NCBI GenBank assembly: GCA_035250025.1
Contig: DATFFO010000065.1
Location: forward strand, 1 to 12,906
Direction: 5' to 3'
From: DATFFO01 sp035250025
Lineage (GTDB): Bacteria > Actinomycetota > Acidimicrobiia > Spongiisociales > ZC4RG35
DNA length: 12,906 nt
Position 1 is the first letter of the stretch; the number at the start of each line of letters is the position of its first letter. The notes beneath the pieces were generated by a model. The model searched no databases. It worked only from the letters and a program-made list of their open reading frames with translations, and was not told the origin of the DNA. The translations under genes were made by a program, and so were the position numbers. Below, piece by piece: positions 1-7,254 of the stretch.

Positions 1-53
1 TGTTGACGGTCAATGGGATCGCCGCCGGGATGCGCAATACCGGCTGAGGCCTG

Positions 54-1126
54 TCAGGCGGCGATCGGTGGGGAGTTTTGGACGGGTGGGAGGAGGCGGA
101 TCCGTCCGGGTGGGGATTGGGGGTCGAGTCGGTAGCCGCGGCCGTGGACGGCGACGTGAGATGGTGCCAGCACAGCGTCGTCAGGTTGTCGGGGTCCGTG
201 GGGCCGTGGGGGTAGGGGAGGCGGTGGTGGACTTCCAGGCGGTAGCGGGAGGTGCAGCCGTCGACGGTGCAGCCGCCGTCCCGGGCGAGGACGTAGCGGC
301 GGAGCCGGGGTGGGATCTTGCCGGAACGGCGCCCGATACCCAGCGGGGTGCCGTCTGCAGCGATGCCGACGACTTCGATGGTGCCCGAACAGAGGATCTC
401 TTCGAGTGCCTGGGGTCCGACCCGGGGCCCGGACATGACCGCCACTCCGGCTTCGCCGTCGGTGGCGGCAGCGAGGCGGGCATCGACGGTGACGACCGCC
501 GCCACCCCGCCGCCTGCGGGGTCGGCTTCACCCTGGCACAACATGACGAGGGCGTCGGCGGTGCGCTGGGCCCGGGTGGGGGCGGTGTCACGGGGAATCG
601 TGTCACCCAGCCGCGACAGGGCTTCTCGGACGACGGCGCCGTCGGTGCCGGCCAGGCGCCCCCAGAACCGGGTGGTCTCACCGTCGAGGCTCTCTTCGAA
701 CACCAACCGGCGTTCCTCATGGGCCTGGCGTTCGTCGGCTCTCCCGACCCGCCGGTGCTGAGCCACGAACCGGCGCAGGCCGGCCAGGTCGAACCGGTCC
801 GACGCCTCCATCGCCTCTTCCGAGGCGCCGGTGTCGGCCAGTTTGCGGCGCAGGACGGCCCGGTCGAAGGTGACCTGGCGGTCGTCCATGTCTGACGTGT
901 CGTGACAACGAGAGAGCCTCACCAGATCGGAGGCCGTGGAAGAAGTCACGTCGAGACGGGCCGAAACCCAGTCCACCAGGGACCGGGCACCGTCCTGGAA
1001 AGGCAGACGGAAGCGGTCGGCCTCGTCGATCAGGCGGGCCTGGACCGCCCGGATCCGGGCCACCATCGCTTCGAGGCGGACCAACTCGCTCTCGATCTCA
1101 TCGGGGGTCCAATCCCTGCCTTCCAT
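54..1126 (-). CDS. DUF222 / HNH endonuclease domain protein (13E12-like), frameshifted near the C-terminus
   Basis: Read from ATG at 1126, the frame is open to the left window edge without a stop. The N-terminal ~270 residues are the helical, Arg/Glu/Ala-rich DUF222 type. The HNH core follows: Cys286 and Cys291, the HH pair at 300-301 (LEVHH), Asn314 (PDNL), then CWHH with His322. After His322 the frame turns into low-complexity Ser/Pro/Thr sequence. The next frame (from 158 down) instead gives HVAVHGRGYRLDPQSPP and stops at TGA 56-54, which is the usual tail of this family. One base therefore seems to be missing near 159-161; restoring it gives about 357 residues, a normal size. Family members are multicopy in actinobacteria, and the in vivo role is poorly known; nuclease activity is inferred. 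An in-frame TAG at 1138-1136 fixes the start. No Shine-Dalgarno is seen; TAGGTT lies 6 nt upstream. Confidence 0.8.
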
Positions 1127-1263
1127 GACCGCAACCTATCGCTGGGGTATGACAAAAGACACTCACCGCGCCAAAAGTCGCCCGGGAATTTCCCACAATG
1201 AACTCGGAGATCACCCAGGCGTCGAGGACAGTCACAACCTGACCTCATGAGCGGGGTCCCGTG
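1127..1263. other. Intergenic gap between rlmB end and HNH gene start
   Basis: This 137-bp stretch has no supported ORF. It holds an 11-bp inverted repeat, GGGAATTTCCC (1184-1194), about 58 bp upstream of the HNH gene's ATG, which could be an operator. It also holds a TAnnnT box (TAGGTT on the minus strand, 1133-1138). I see no convincing terminator hairpin for rlmB. The operator idea is only a suggestion. Confidence 0.3.
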
Positions 1264-1978
1264 CTAGGACTGAAAGGAACGCGCCCGAAGCAGCTCGAAG
1301 GAGGCAAGCGAAGCGGCCACCGAGGCGTTAAGGGACTCTGTCGGTCCGGCCATGGGGATGGAGACGGTGACGTCGAGACGATCGGCGACCAGGCGGCTGA
1401 GACCCCCGCCCTCACCGCCTATGACCACCGCCACCGGCTCGGCCAGGAGGTCGAGGCCGAAGAGGGAGCGGTCGGCGCCGGCATCGAGACCAACCGTCCA
1501 CAGACCGAGGCGCTTGAGGCGGGACACGGCCTCGGCGATCGAACTGACGAGCGAGACGGTGGCGTGCTCGAGAGCGCCGGCGGCGGCTTTGAACGCGGCT
1601 CCCCCGAGCGGGGCGGCCCGGCGGTCGGACATCACGAAGCCGGTGATGCCGGCTGCCACCGCCGAGCGGACGATTGCCCCCAGGTTGTGGGGGTCGACGA
1701 CCCGGTCTACGACGATGACGGCAGCGGGCTCCGACGTAGCCACCACCGCCTTCAACGATGACACCGGGATCGGCCGGCACTCGGCGACCACTCCTTGAGG
1801 AGCGGTGGTCGCAGCCAGGTTGCGGACGTCATCGACCTGCCGGACGGAGCCGCCTGCTTGTCGGACCGACTCAACGAGGTCGGCTATCTCGGCCTTGGAC
1901 AACCGCGAAGTCTCCACATGGAGCGTCGTTACCCGGCCACCGCCAGCCGCGGCGGCCACGGCGTGAAGCCCCTCGACC

Positions 1979-2004
<26 letters not shown>
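1264..2004 (-). CDS. rlmB: 23S rRNA (guanosine-2'-O-)-methyltransferase, TrmH/SpoU family
   Basis: The 246-residue product has the three knotted-methyltransferase (SPOUT) motifs in order: NLGAIVRSA at 107-115 with the catalytic-type Asn107 and Arg113, GGEGGGLSRLV at 196-206 for S-adenosylmethionine binding, and IPMAGPTESLNASVA at 216-230 forming the knot. An N-terminal EGLHAV (11-16) starts the substrate-binding L30e-like domain typical of RlmB. The expected reaction is 2'-O-methylation of a guanosine in 23S rRNA (G2251 in E. coli numbering). ATG at 2004 overlaps the end of cysS by 26 bp, so the two are probably co-translated; the cysS-rlmB order is as in mycobacteria. The length is normal. 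A tRNA or thiostrepton-resistance methyltransferase of the same family is possible but less likely given the N-terminal domain and the context. Confidence 0.9.
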
Positions 2005-3388
<1,384 letters not shown>

Positions 3389-3397
3389 GAAGGAGTC

Positions 3398-3403
3398 ATT
3401 GTA
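3398..3403 (-). promoter_or_regulatory. Candidate -10 box for cysS (TACAAT), near-leaderless
   Basis: On the minus strand TACAAT ends 9 nt before the cysS ATG. It fits the actinobacterial TAnnnT -10 rule and would place the transcript start 2-4 nt before the ATG. No good -35 is visible. This is inference from sequence only. Confidence 0.5.
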
Positions 3404-3448
3404 CGTTTGCCATCCCGGGTGAACTGAAGGGCGTTGCCGGGCGCTTCT

Positions 3449-3466
3449 CGGTTATCGGTTATCGGT
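3449..3466. repeat. Short 7-bp direct repeat (CGGTTAT), about 2.6 copies
   Basis: CGGTTAT CGGTTAT CGGT lies in the gap between ispF and cysS, 17 bp from the ispF stop. The 7-bp period and the GGTT core resemble the larger array at 8249-8313. Function is unknown. Confidence 0.6.
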
Positions 3467-3482
3467 CGCCGGATGGCTGACA

Positions 3483-3962
3483 TCAATCCAGGGAGCGGAG
3501 GACGGCCACGGCTATTGCTGCCAGGCCCTCTTCCCGGCCGACGAAGCCGAGACCGTCCGTGGACGTTGCCTTGACGGAAACCGACTCGAGCTCCATGACG
3601 GCGAGGCGGTCGCCGAGGTTGGCGCGCATTGCCTCCCGGTGGGGGGCGATACGAACCGCCTCGGCCACGACGGTGACATCGCAGCCGCCCACGTACCAGC
3701 CGGCGTCGTGGGCGGCCATGGCGGCGTGACGCACCATGGCCATGGAATCGGCCGCTTCCCAGCGCGGATCGTCCGAGGGGAAATGCTCGCCGATGTCGCC
3801 GAGCCCGGCGGCCCCCAGGACGGCGTCGACCACGGCGTGGGCGGCAACGTCGCCGTCGGAAGTGGCCTCGACACCCCGTTCCTCGTCGACGACGACGCCG
3901 GCCAGGATCAGGCGACCACCAGATGAGAACCTATGGACGTCGTAACCCCAGCCGACCCGCAC
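3483..3962 (-). CDS. ispF: 2-C-methyl-D-erythritol 2,4-cyclodiphosphate synthase
   Basis: The enzyme cyclises CDP-methylerythritol 2-phosphate, a step of the non-mevalonate isoprenoid pathway. From the GTG at 3962 the product has 159 residues, the same as E. coli IspF, and starts MRVGWGYDVHRF. The metal ligands fall at the family positions: Asp8 and His10 (YDVH) and His42 in SDGDVAAH. LGDIGEHFPSDD and the later VKATSTDGLGFVGREEG segment (trimer and active-site region) are also present. An upstream in-frame GTG at 3980 would add six residues; I prefer 3962 because it matches the family N-terminus. Neither start has a Shine-Dalgarno, and the gene begins 9-27 bp after carD ends, so coupled expression is likely. 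The usual partner ispD is not next to it. Confidence 0.93.
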   Translation of the reverse strand: MRVGWGYDVHRFSSGGRLILAGVVVDEERGVEATSDGDVAAHAVVDAVLGAAGLGDIGEHFPSDDPRWEAADSMAMVRHAAMAAHDAGWYVGGCDVTVVAEAVRIAPHREAMRANLGDRLAVMELESVSVKATSTDGLGFVGREEGLAAIAVAVLRSLD

Positions 3963-3989
3963 GTCGGTGCCGAGATACACGGAGGGTGG

Positions 3990-4499
3990 TCAGTCCTCGG
4001 GCTGCTCGACGAGGGGCAGGGCGCGGTCGAGCTTGCGCGTCGCCTCTTCCTCGTCGATCTGCAGGGAAAATGCCAGCTCGGACGTGAGGGTGACCCGGGC
4101 CTTGGACAGCATCCGCTTGAGGGCGGGGCTGATGCCCTTGGTCTGCTGGGCATAGGACAGGTCACGCACGACCTCCGCCACCTGGAAGATGTCGCCCGAG
4201 GTCATCTTCTCGTTGAGGACCTTGTACCACCGGCTCCAGTTGGACCCGGCTTCCTCCGGCTCGTCCTTCAGCGACTTGAGAACATTGCGGGCGGCGGTCT
4301 TGGTGATCACCGGCCGGATCAGGTCCTCCATGCCGTCGATGGGGACCATCACCGTGAGCTGCTCGGTGGCGATGTCGAGGACGTAGTAGTCCCGCTTCTC
4401 CCCGTTGAACTCCTGCTTGTGCTTGCGAGCGATCGTGGCGGCCCCGTGTTGGGGGTGCACAACTTTGTCGCCCACCGAAAACTTCGTCTTGCTCGTCAT
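3990..4499 (-). CDS. carD: CarD/CdnL-family RNA polymerase-binding transcription regulator
   Basis: The 169-residue product matches CarD. An N-terminal Tudor-like RNA polymerase interaction domain runs from about residue 1 to 60 (FSVGDKVVHPQHGAATI, then YYVLDI and VMVPID). An all-helical DNA-binding domain follows (about 70-160) with SNWSRWYK at 86-93. Trp88 corresponds to the tryptophan that in mycobacterial CarD wedges into the upstream edge of the transcription bubble. The protein stabilises the open complex, especially at rRNA and housekeeping promoters. The start is ATG 4499. The frame is open up to 4778, but that extension lies inside disA and has no CarD similarity. TACAAT 12 nt before the ATG supports a short leader. 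The gene is followed after 9-27 bp by ispF. Confidence 0.93.
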   Translation of the reverse strand: MTSKTKFSVGDKVVHPQHGAATIARKHKQEFNGEKRDYYVLDIATEQLTVMVPIDGMEDLIRPVITKTAARNVLKSLKDEPEEAGSNWSRWYKVLNEKMTSGDIFQVAEVVRDLSYAQQTKGISPALKRMLSKARVTLTSELAFSLQIDEEEATRKLDRALPLVEQPED

Positions 4500-4511
4500 G
4501 TAGAACCCGGG

Positions 4512-4517
4512 ATTGTA
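4512..4517 (-). promoter_or_regulatory. Candidate -10 box for carD (TACAAT)
   Basis: The minus strand reads GGTACAATCC, with the hexamer ending 12 nt before the carD ATG. A transcript from here would have a leader of roughly 5 nt. The site lies in the 64-bp gap after disA, and no strong -35 is seen. It also argues against the upstream ATG at 4532 as the carD start. Confidence 0.5.
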
Positions 4518-4563
4518 CCGGGCGGGGGCCATTGTGCGGAAAGCGCGGCCGTCGGTGCCCGAC

Positions 4564-5628
4564 TCAATCGATGTCGGGGTCCCACAGCTCGGCGGCGGAG
4601 AGGAGGCGGTCGAAGAGGGTCCGCAGTTGCACGGCCCGGGCCGAACCAATCCCCTCGACTTGCTCCAGGTCGACCAGGTCGGCAGCCAGCAGGCGGTCGA
4701 AGCCACGGAAGTGGCGCACCAACTCCTCGCGGACGTGGTCAGGTAGGCGTCCGACCTTCGACAGCAGCCTGAAGCCACGGGGCGTGGCCGCTTCGTCGAG
4801 GTCTTCGAAGCCCACCGCTCGCCCCACCCTGGACGGATCCTCCAGGTCGGCCCCGGACAGCTCGGTGAGCGCCGCCGTCGCCGCCGTCAGTTTCGACTCG
4901 CGGCGGGGCCGCACGTAGTCGAGCAGGGTGACGGTGCGGATGTGCTCGACACCGCGCACCATGTCGGCCAATTGGACCCACATCAGCCCGCCTTCATCAC
5001 CGAGGGTGATGGCCTCCTGCTCGATCGAGACCCCGACTCGCCGGACGAGCTCGGACCTTTGGAGGAGGGTGACGACGGGACGGTAGGTGGCCAGGCGGGT
5101 CACCTCCAGCATCGTCAGTCGGCTCTCGGCATCGTCCAGACGGCGGCGGAGGCGGTCGAGCGTCTGGAGGTCCTGGTTTACCCGGGCGGCGACCTCGGTC
5201 GGCCGATCGAGCTGGACCTTCTGCCCGTCGTAGTACAGCGTGGCGATCTTGCGGCCTTCGCTCACAGCGACGACGGGCTTCTTGGTCTGGATTGCCATTC
5301 GCTCCGCCGTGCGGTGCCGGGAGCCGGTCTCGTCGGTGGGGATGGTGCCGTCGGGCACGAAATGGACATTGGCGGCGAGGATCCGCTCCCACCGGTCGTC
5401 AACCACAATCCCCCCGTCCATCTTCGCCAGCTCCGACAGCCGGGCGGGAGTGAACCAGGCCCCGGTCAAGCCGAACCCGCCAGAGCTGGCGTCGTCGACC
5501 TCGGCGCCGGCTCCCATGACGATCAAGCCACCCTTACCCATCTGGATGATGCGCTCCAAGGCCTGACGCATGGGGGTGCCGGGTGCGAGTCGCTCGAGAA
5601 TCTCGAAGATCGAACTGGCTTCGCCCAC
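4564..5628 (-). CDS. disA: DNA integrity scanning protein / diadenylate cyclase DisA
   Basis: The 354-residue product has the DisA layout. An N-terminal diadenylate cyclase domain (about 10-140) condenses two ATP into c-di-AMP, a central helical linker follows, and a C-terminal helix-hairpin-helix DNA-binding domain ends the protein (LVDLEQVEGIGSARAVQL from 318). Of the two cyclase motifs, the RHR motif is present as GSRHRTAER (102-110), with Ser where Thr is usual. The DGA motif appears as DGG (KMDGG, 71-73). Length is normal. The start is GTG 5628 without a Shine-Dalgarno; TAGCCT lies 7 nt upstream. It follows radA by 54 bp; in Bacillus RadA binds and restrains DisA, so the pairing is functional as well as conserved. 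I expect it to be active, but the DGG change should be noted. Confidence 0.95.
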   Translation of the reverse strand: MGEASSIFEILERLAPGTPMRQALERIIQMGKGGLIVMGAGAEVDDASSGGFGLTGAWFTPARLSELAKMDGGIVVDDRWERILAANVHFVPDGTIPTDETGSRHRTAERMAIQTKKPVVAVSEGRKIATLYYDGQKVQLDRPTEVAARVNQDLQTLDRLRRRLDDAESRLTMLEVTRLATYRPVVTLLQRSELVRRVGVSIEQEAITLGDEGGLMWVQLADMVRGVEHIRTVTLLDYVRPRRESKLTAATAALTELSGADLEDPSRVGRAVGFEDLDEAATPRGFRLLSKVGRLPDHVREELVRHFRGFDRLLAADLVDLEQVEGIGSARAVQLRTLFDRLLSAAELWDPDID

Positions 5629-5635
5629 GGGTCGC

Positions 5636-5641
5636 AGGCTA
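5636..5641 (-). promoter_or_regulatory. Weak candidate -10 box for disA (TAGCCT)
   Basis: TAGCCT on the minus strand ends 7 nt before the disA GTG, the same layout as at radA and cysS. It fits only TAnnnT and no -35 is visible. It may be chance, because disA could be read through from radA. Confidence 0.25.
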
Positions 5642-5682
5642 TCAGGTCAGACCAGTCACGGGACCCCGCACCTAAAGCGTTC

Positions 5683-6984
5683 TCACCGCACGATCCCGGC
5701 CAGCAGCATGGCGGTGTCGAGACGCAGCCCGCGGCGGCCGCTGGGGGCGATGACGTTCTCGAGACCGATGCGGGCCGCCTCCTCTCTCCGCCGAGCCTCG
5801 TATGGCACCTGTCTCACCTCGCCGGCGAGACCGATCTCGCCCCATGCCGCCATCGCCCCCAGCGGGACATCGAGGACCGAAGACGCCACGGCCAGCGCGA
5901 TGGGGAGGTCGCAGCCGGGCTCGGTGATGCGCCATCCACCGACGACGTTGACGTAGACATCCTGTCCCGAGGTGGCGACCCGGCCGTGACGGGTGAGGAC
6001 AGCCAGGATCTGATGAACACGGGCCGCCTCGACGCCACGCACGGAGCGCCGGGGCTGCGGATTCTGGGTGGGATTGGTGAGTGCCTGGATCTCGACGAGG
6101 ACCGAGCGACGGCCCTCCACGGCCGGGAAGGCGATCGTCCCGGGGACGTTGGACTCCCATTCCGACAGGAACGCCTTCGAGGGGTCGTCGACCTCGCCCA
6201 TTCCCTCGCCGGTCATCTCGAACAGGCCCACGACGTGGGTGGCCCCGAACCGGTTCTTGAGGCAACGCAGCGCCCGCAGGCCGCGGTCGGGATCACCTTC
6301 CAGGTAGAGCACGACGTCGACCATGTGTTCGAGCAACTTGGGTCCGGCGATGCCACCGTCCTTGGTGACATGGCCCACCAGGACCGTGGCGATGCCCTGG
6401 TCCTTGGCGAACCGGATCAGTCGCGCCGCACTCTCCCGGACCTGGCCGACTCCACCCGGCCCGCCGGGGACGTCGTCGACCCCGACGGTCTGGATCGAGT
6501 CGATCACGATGAGGTCCGGCCGGATTGCGGCGGCGGTGGCGAGCACCCGGTCGACATCGTCGTCGGAGACGAGGGTGATCCCGGGACCCGTTATTGCCAG
6601 CCGCTCGGCTCGCAATGCCACTTGCTGGGCGGACTCCTCGGCCGAGACCATCAGGACCGTGCGTCCGTCGCCGGCGAGGCGCGCCGCCACCTGGAGGAGC
6701 AGGGTCGATTTGCCTACGCCGGGTTCTCCGCCGAGCAGGCACACCGATCCCGCCACGAAGCCGCCACCGACCACGCGATCGAACTCGCCGATTCCCGATT
6801 TGGTGCGGGAGATGGCGTCAGCCCGGACGTCGATCAGGTCAACGGTGGCAGCGGGAGGGTTCTTTCCCCGCCGGGTAGGAGCGGCGGAGCGATCCTCGGC
6901 CAGCGGCTCCTGGATGAAGCATTGGGGGCAGAAGCCCATCCACTTCGACGAGACATGGCCACAGTTGTCACATCGGAACGTCAT
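5683..6984 (-). CDS. radA: DNA repair protein RadA (Sms)
   Basis: This is a RecA-like ATPase that drives branch migration and processes recombination intermediates. The 433 residues run in order: a C4 zinc finger (Cys5, Cys8, Cys19, Cys22), Walker A GEPGVGKST at 86-94 (Lys92), Walker B LIVIDSIQ around Asp162, the RadA-specific KNRFG motif at 243-247, and a Lon-protease-like C-terminal domain (YVNVVGGWRITEPGCDLPIALA onward) that normally lacks protease activity. I chose ATG 6984 because the zinc finger starts at once after it and TACGAT lies 8 nt upstream; an in-frame GTG at 7005 would lie upstream of that box. The C-terminus (RLDTAMLLAGIVR) is slightly shorter than in many homologues. disA follows after 54 bp. 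Confidence 0.95.
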   Translation of the reverse strand: MTFRCDNCGHVSSKWMGFCPQCFIQEPLAEDRSAAPTRRGKNPPAATVDLIDVRADAISRTKSGIGEFDRVVGGGFVAGSVCLLGGEPGVGKSTLLLQVAARLAGDGRTVLMVSAEESAQQVALRAERLAITGPGITLVSDDDVDRVLATAAAIRPDLIVIDSIQTVGVDDVPGGPGGVGQVRESAARLIRFAKDQGIATVLVGHVTKDGGIAGPKLLEHMVDVVLYLEGDPDRGLRALRCLKNRFGATHVVGLFEMTGEGMGEVDDPSKAFLSEWESNVPGTIAFPAVEGRRSVLVEIQALTNPTQNPQPRRSVRGVEAARVHQILAVLTRHGRVATSGQDVYVNVVGGWRITEPGCDLPIALAVASSVLDVPLGAMAAWGEIGLAGEVRQVPYEARRREEAARIGLENVIAPSGRRGLRLDTAMLLAGIVR

Positions 6985-6992
6985 GAACGGCG

Positions 6993-6998
6993 ATCGTA
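6993..6998 (-). promoter_or_regulatory. Candidate -10 box for radA (TACGAT)
   Basis: TACGAT on the minus strand ends 8 nt before the radA ATG, giving a predicted leader of 1-2 nt. The same hexamer occurs three times on the plus strand in front of the divergent gene (7190-7225). No -35 is evident. Confidence 0.45.
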
Positions 6999-7027
6999 TC
7001 GCCACTCGCCGACAAGAAACCAGGGGG

Positions 7028-7150
7028 TCAGTCGTCGGAGTGGAGGATTCGCCAGACCACGATCCCCGCGATTACGGCCACCAGGGCGAGGCCGGCGAGC
7101 ACCGAGGCGGGAGTCCAGGGCTCCGCCGTGATTATCTGTGAATGGATCAA
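7028..7150 (-). CDS. Possible 40-residue single-span membrane peptide
   Basis: A short minus-strand frame upstream of radA reads MIHSQIITAEPWTPASV, then a hydrophobic stretch of about 20 residues (LAGLALVAVIAGIVVWRIL), and ends HSDD at TGA 7030-7028. One span with a short charged tail is a plausible small membrane protein. It fills the gap between radA (43 bp away) and the divergent zinc-ribbon gene. Weak points are that the only starts are TTG (7150, 7162 or 7180), no Shine-Dalgarno is visible, and the length is too short for codon statistics. I do not recognise a family. If real, it may be the first gene of the radA transcript. Confidence 0.4.
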   Translation of the reverse strand: MIHSQIITAEPWTPASVLAGLALVAVIAGIVVWRILHSDD

Positions 7151-7189
7151 GGCGTGGCACAATACCGGGCGGGCCGGCAATCAATTGCA

Positions 7190-7231
7190 TACGATTGCCC
7201 CTCGTACGATTGCCCCTCGTACGATTGCCGA
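7190..7231. repeat. Three direct 15-bp repeats (TACGATTGCCCCTCG) upstream of zinc-ribbon gene
   Basis: Two perfect copies lie at 7190-7204 and 7205-7219. A third, partial copy starts at 7220 (TACGATTGCC, then diverges). Each begins with TACGAT, a TAnnnT -10-like hexamer on the plus strand. The last copy lies 29 nt before the GTG start, leaving room for a leader with the Shine-Dalgarno. The repeats could be tandem promoters, binding sites for a regulator, or slippage-prone DNA. Confidence 0.85.
7220..7225 (+). promoter_or_regulatory. Candidate -10 box (TACGAT) for zinc-ribbon gene
   Basis: The third TACGAT is best placed as a -10: a transcript start near 7232 leaves about 23 nt of leader holding the strong ribosome site. 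TTGCCC at 7195-7200 could act as a -35, with a long 19-bp spacer. The first and second repeat copies are alternatives. Confidence 0.35.
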
Positions 7232-7242
7232 CGCGCGACCCC

Positions 7243-7251
7243 GGAAGGAGG
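7243..7251 (+). promoter_or_regulatory. Ribosome binding site GGAAGGAGG that sets the GTG start
   Basis: A strong purine run, GGAAGGAGG, ends 3 nt before GTG 7255. It decides the start of the zinc-ribbon gene against the open frame that reaches back to 7138 through the 15-bp repeats. ATG 7253 is out of frame. Confidence 0.75.
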
Positions 7252-7254
7252 AAT

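Noticed and set aside
181..720. A 179-codon minus-strand frame in the HNH region
   Set aside because: Its Ser/Pro-rich translation is an out-of-frame reading; the DUF222/HNH residues are in another frame that lacks a stop in the window.
68..895. A 275-codon plus-strand frame at the left edge
   Set aside because: It mirrors the DUF222/HNH gene on the other strand and its protein is Gly/Arg/Val-rich low complexity.
4500..4778. N-terminal extension of carD
   Set aside because: It overlaps the end of disA, has no CarD similarity, and lies upstream of the likely promoter.
4942..7131. A 729-codon open frame on the plus strand
   Set aside because: It is antisense to radA and disA, whose proteins have full catalytic motifs. 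Long antisense frames are expected in GC-rich coding DNA, and this product has no recognisable domain.
7190..7231. CRISPR-like array
   Set aside because: The 15-bp units abut without unique spacers, number only three, and there are no cas genes.
7138..7254. Upstream part of the zinc-ribbon frame
   Set aside because: It reads through the 15-bp repeats (giving LPLVRLPLVR) and has no ribosome site, whereas GGAAGGAGG precedes GTG 7255.
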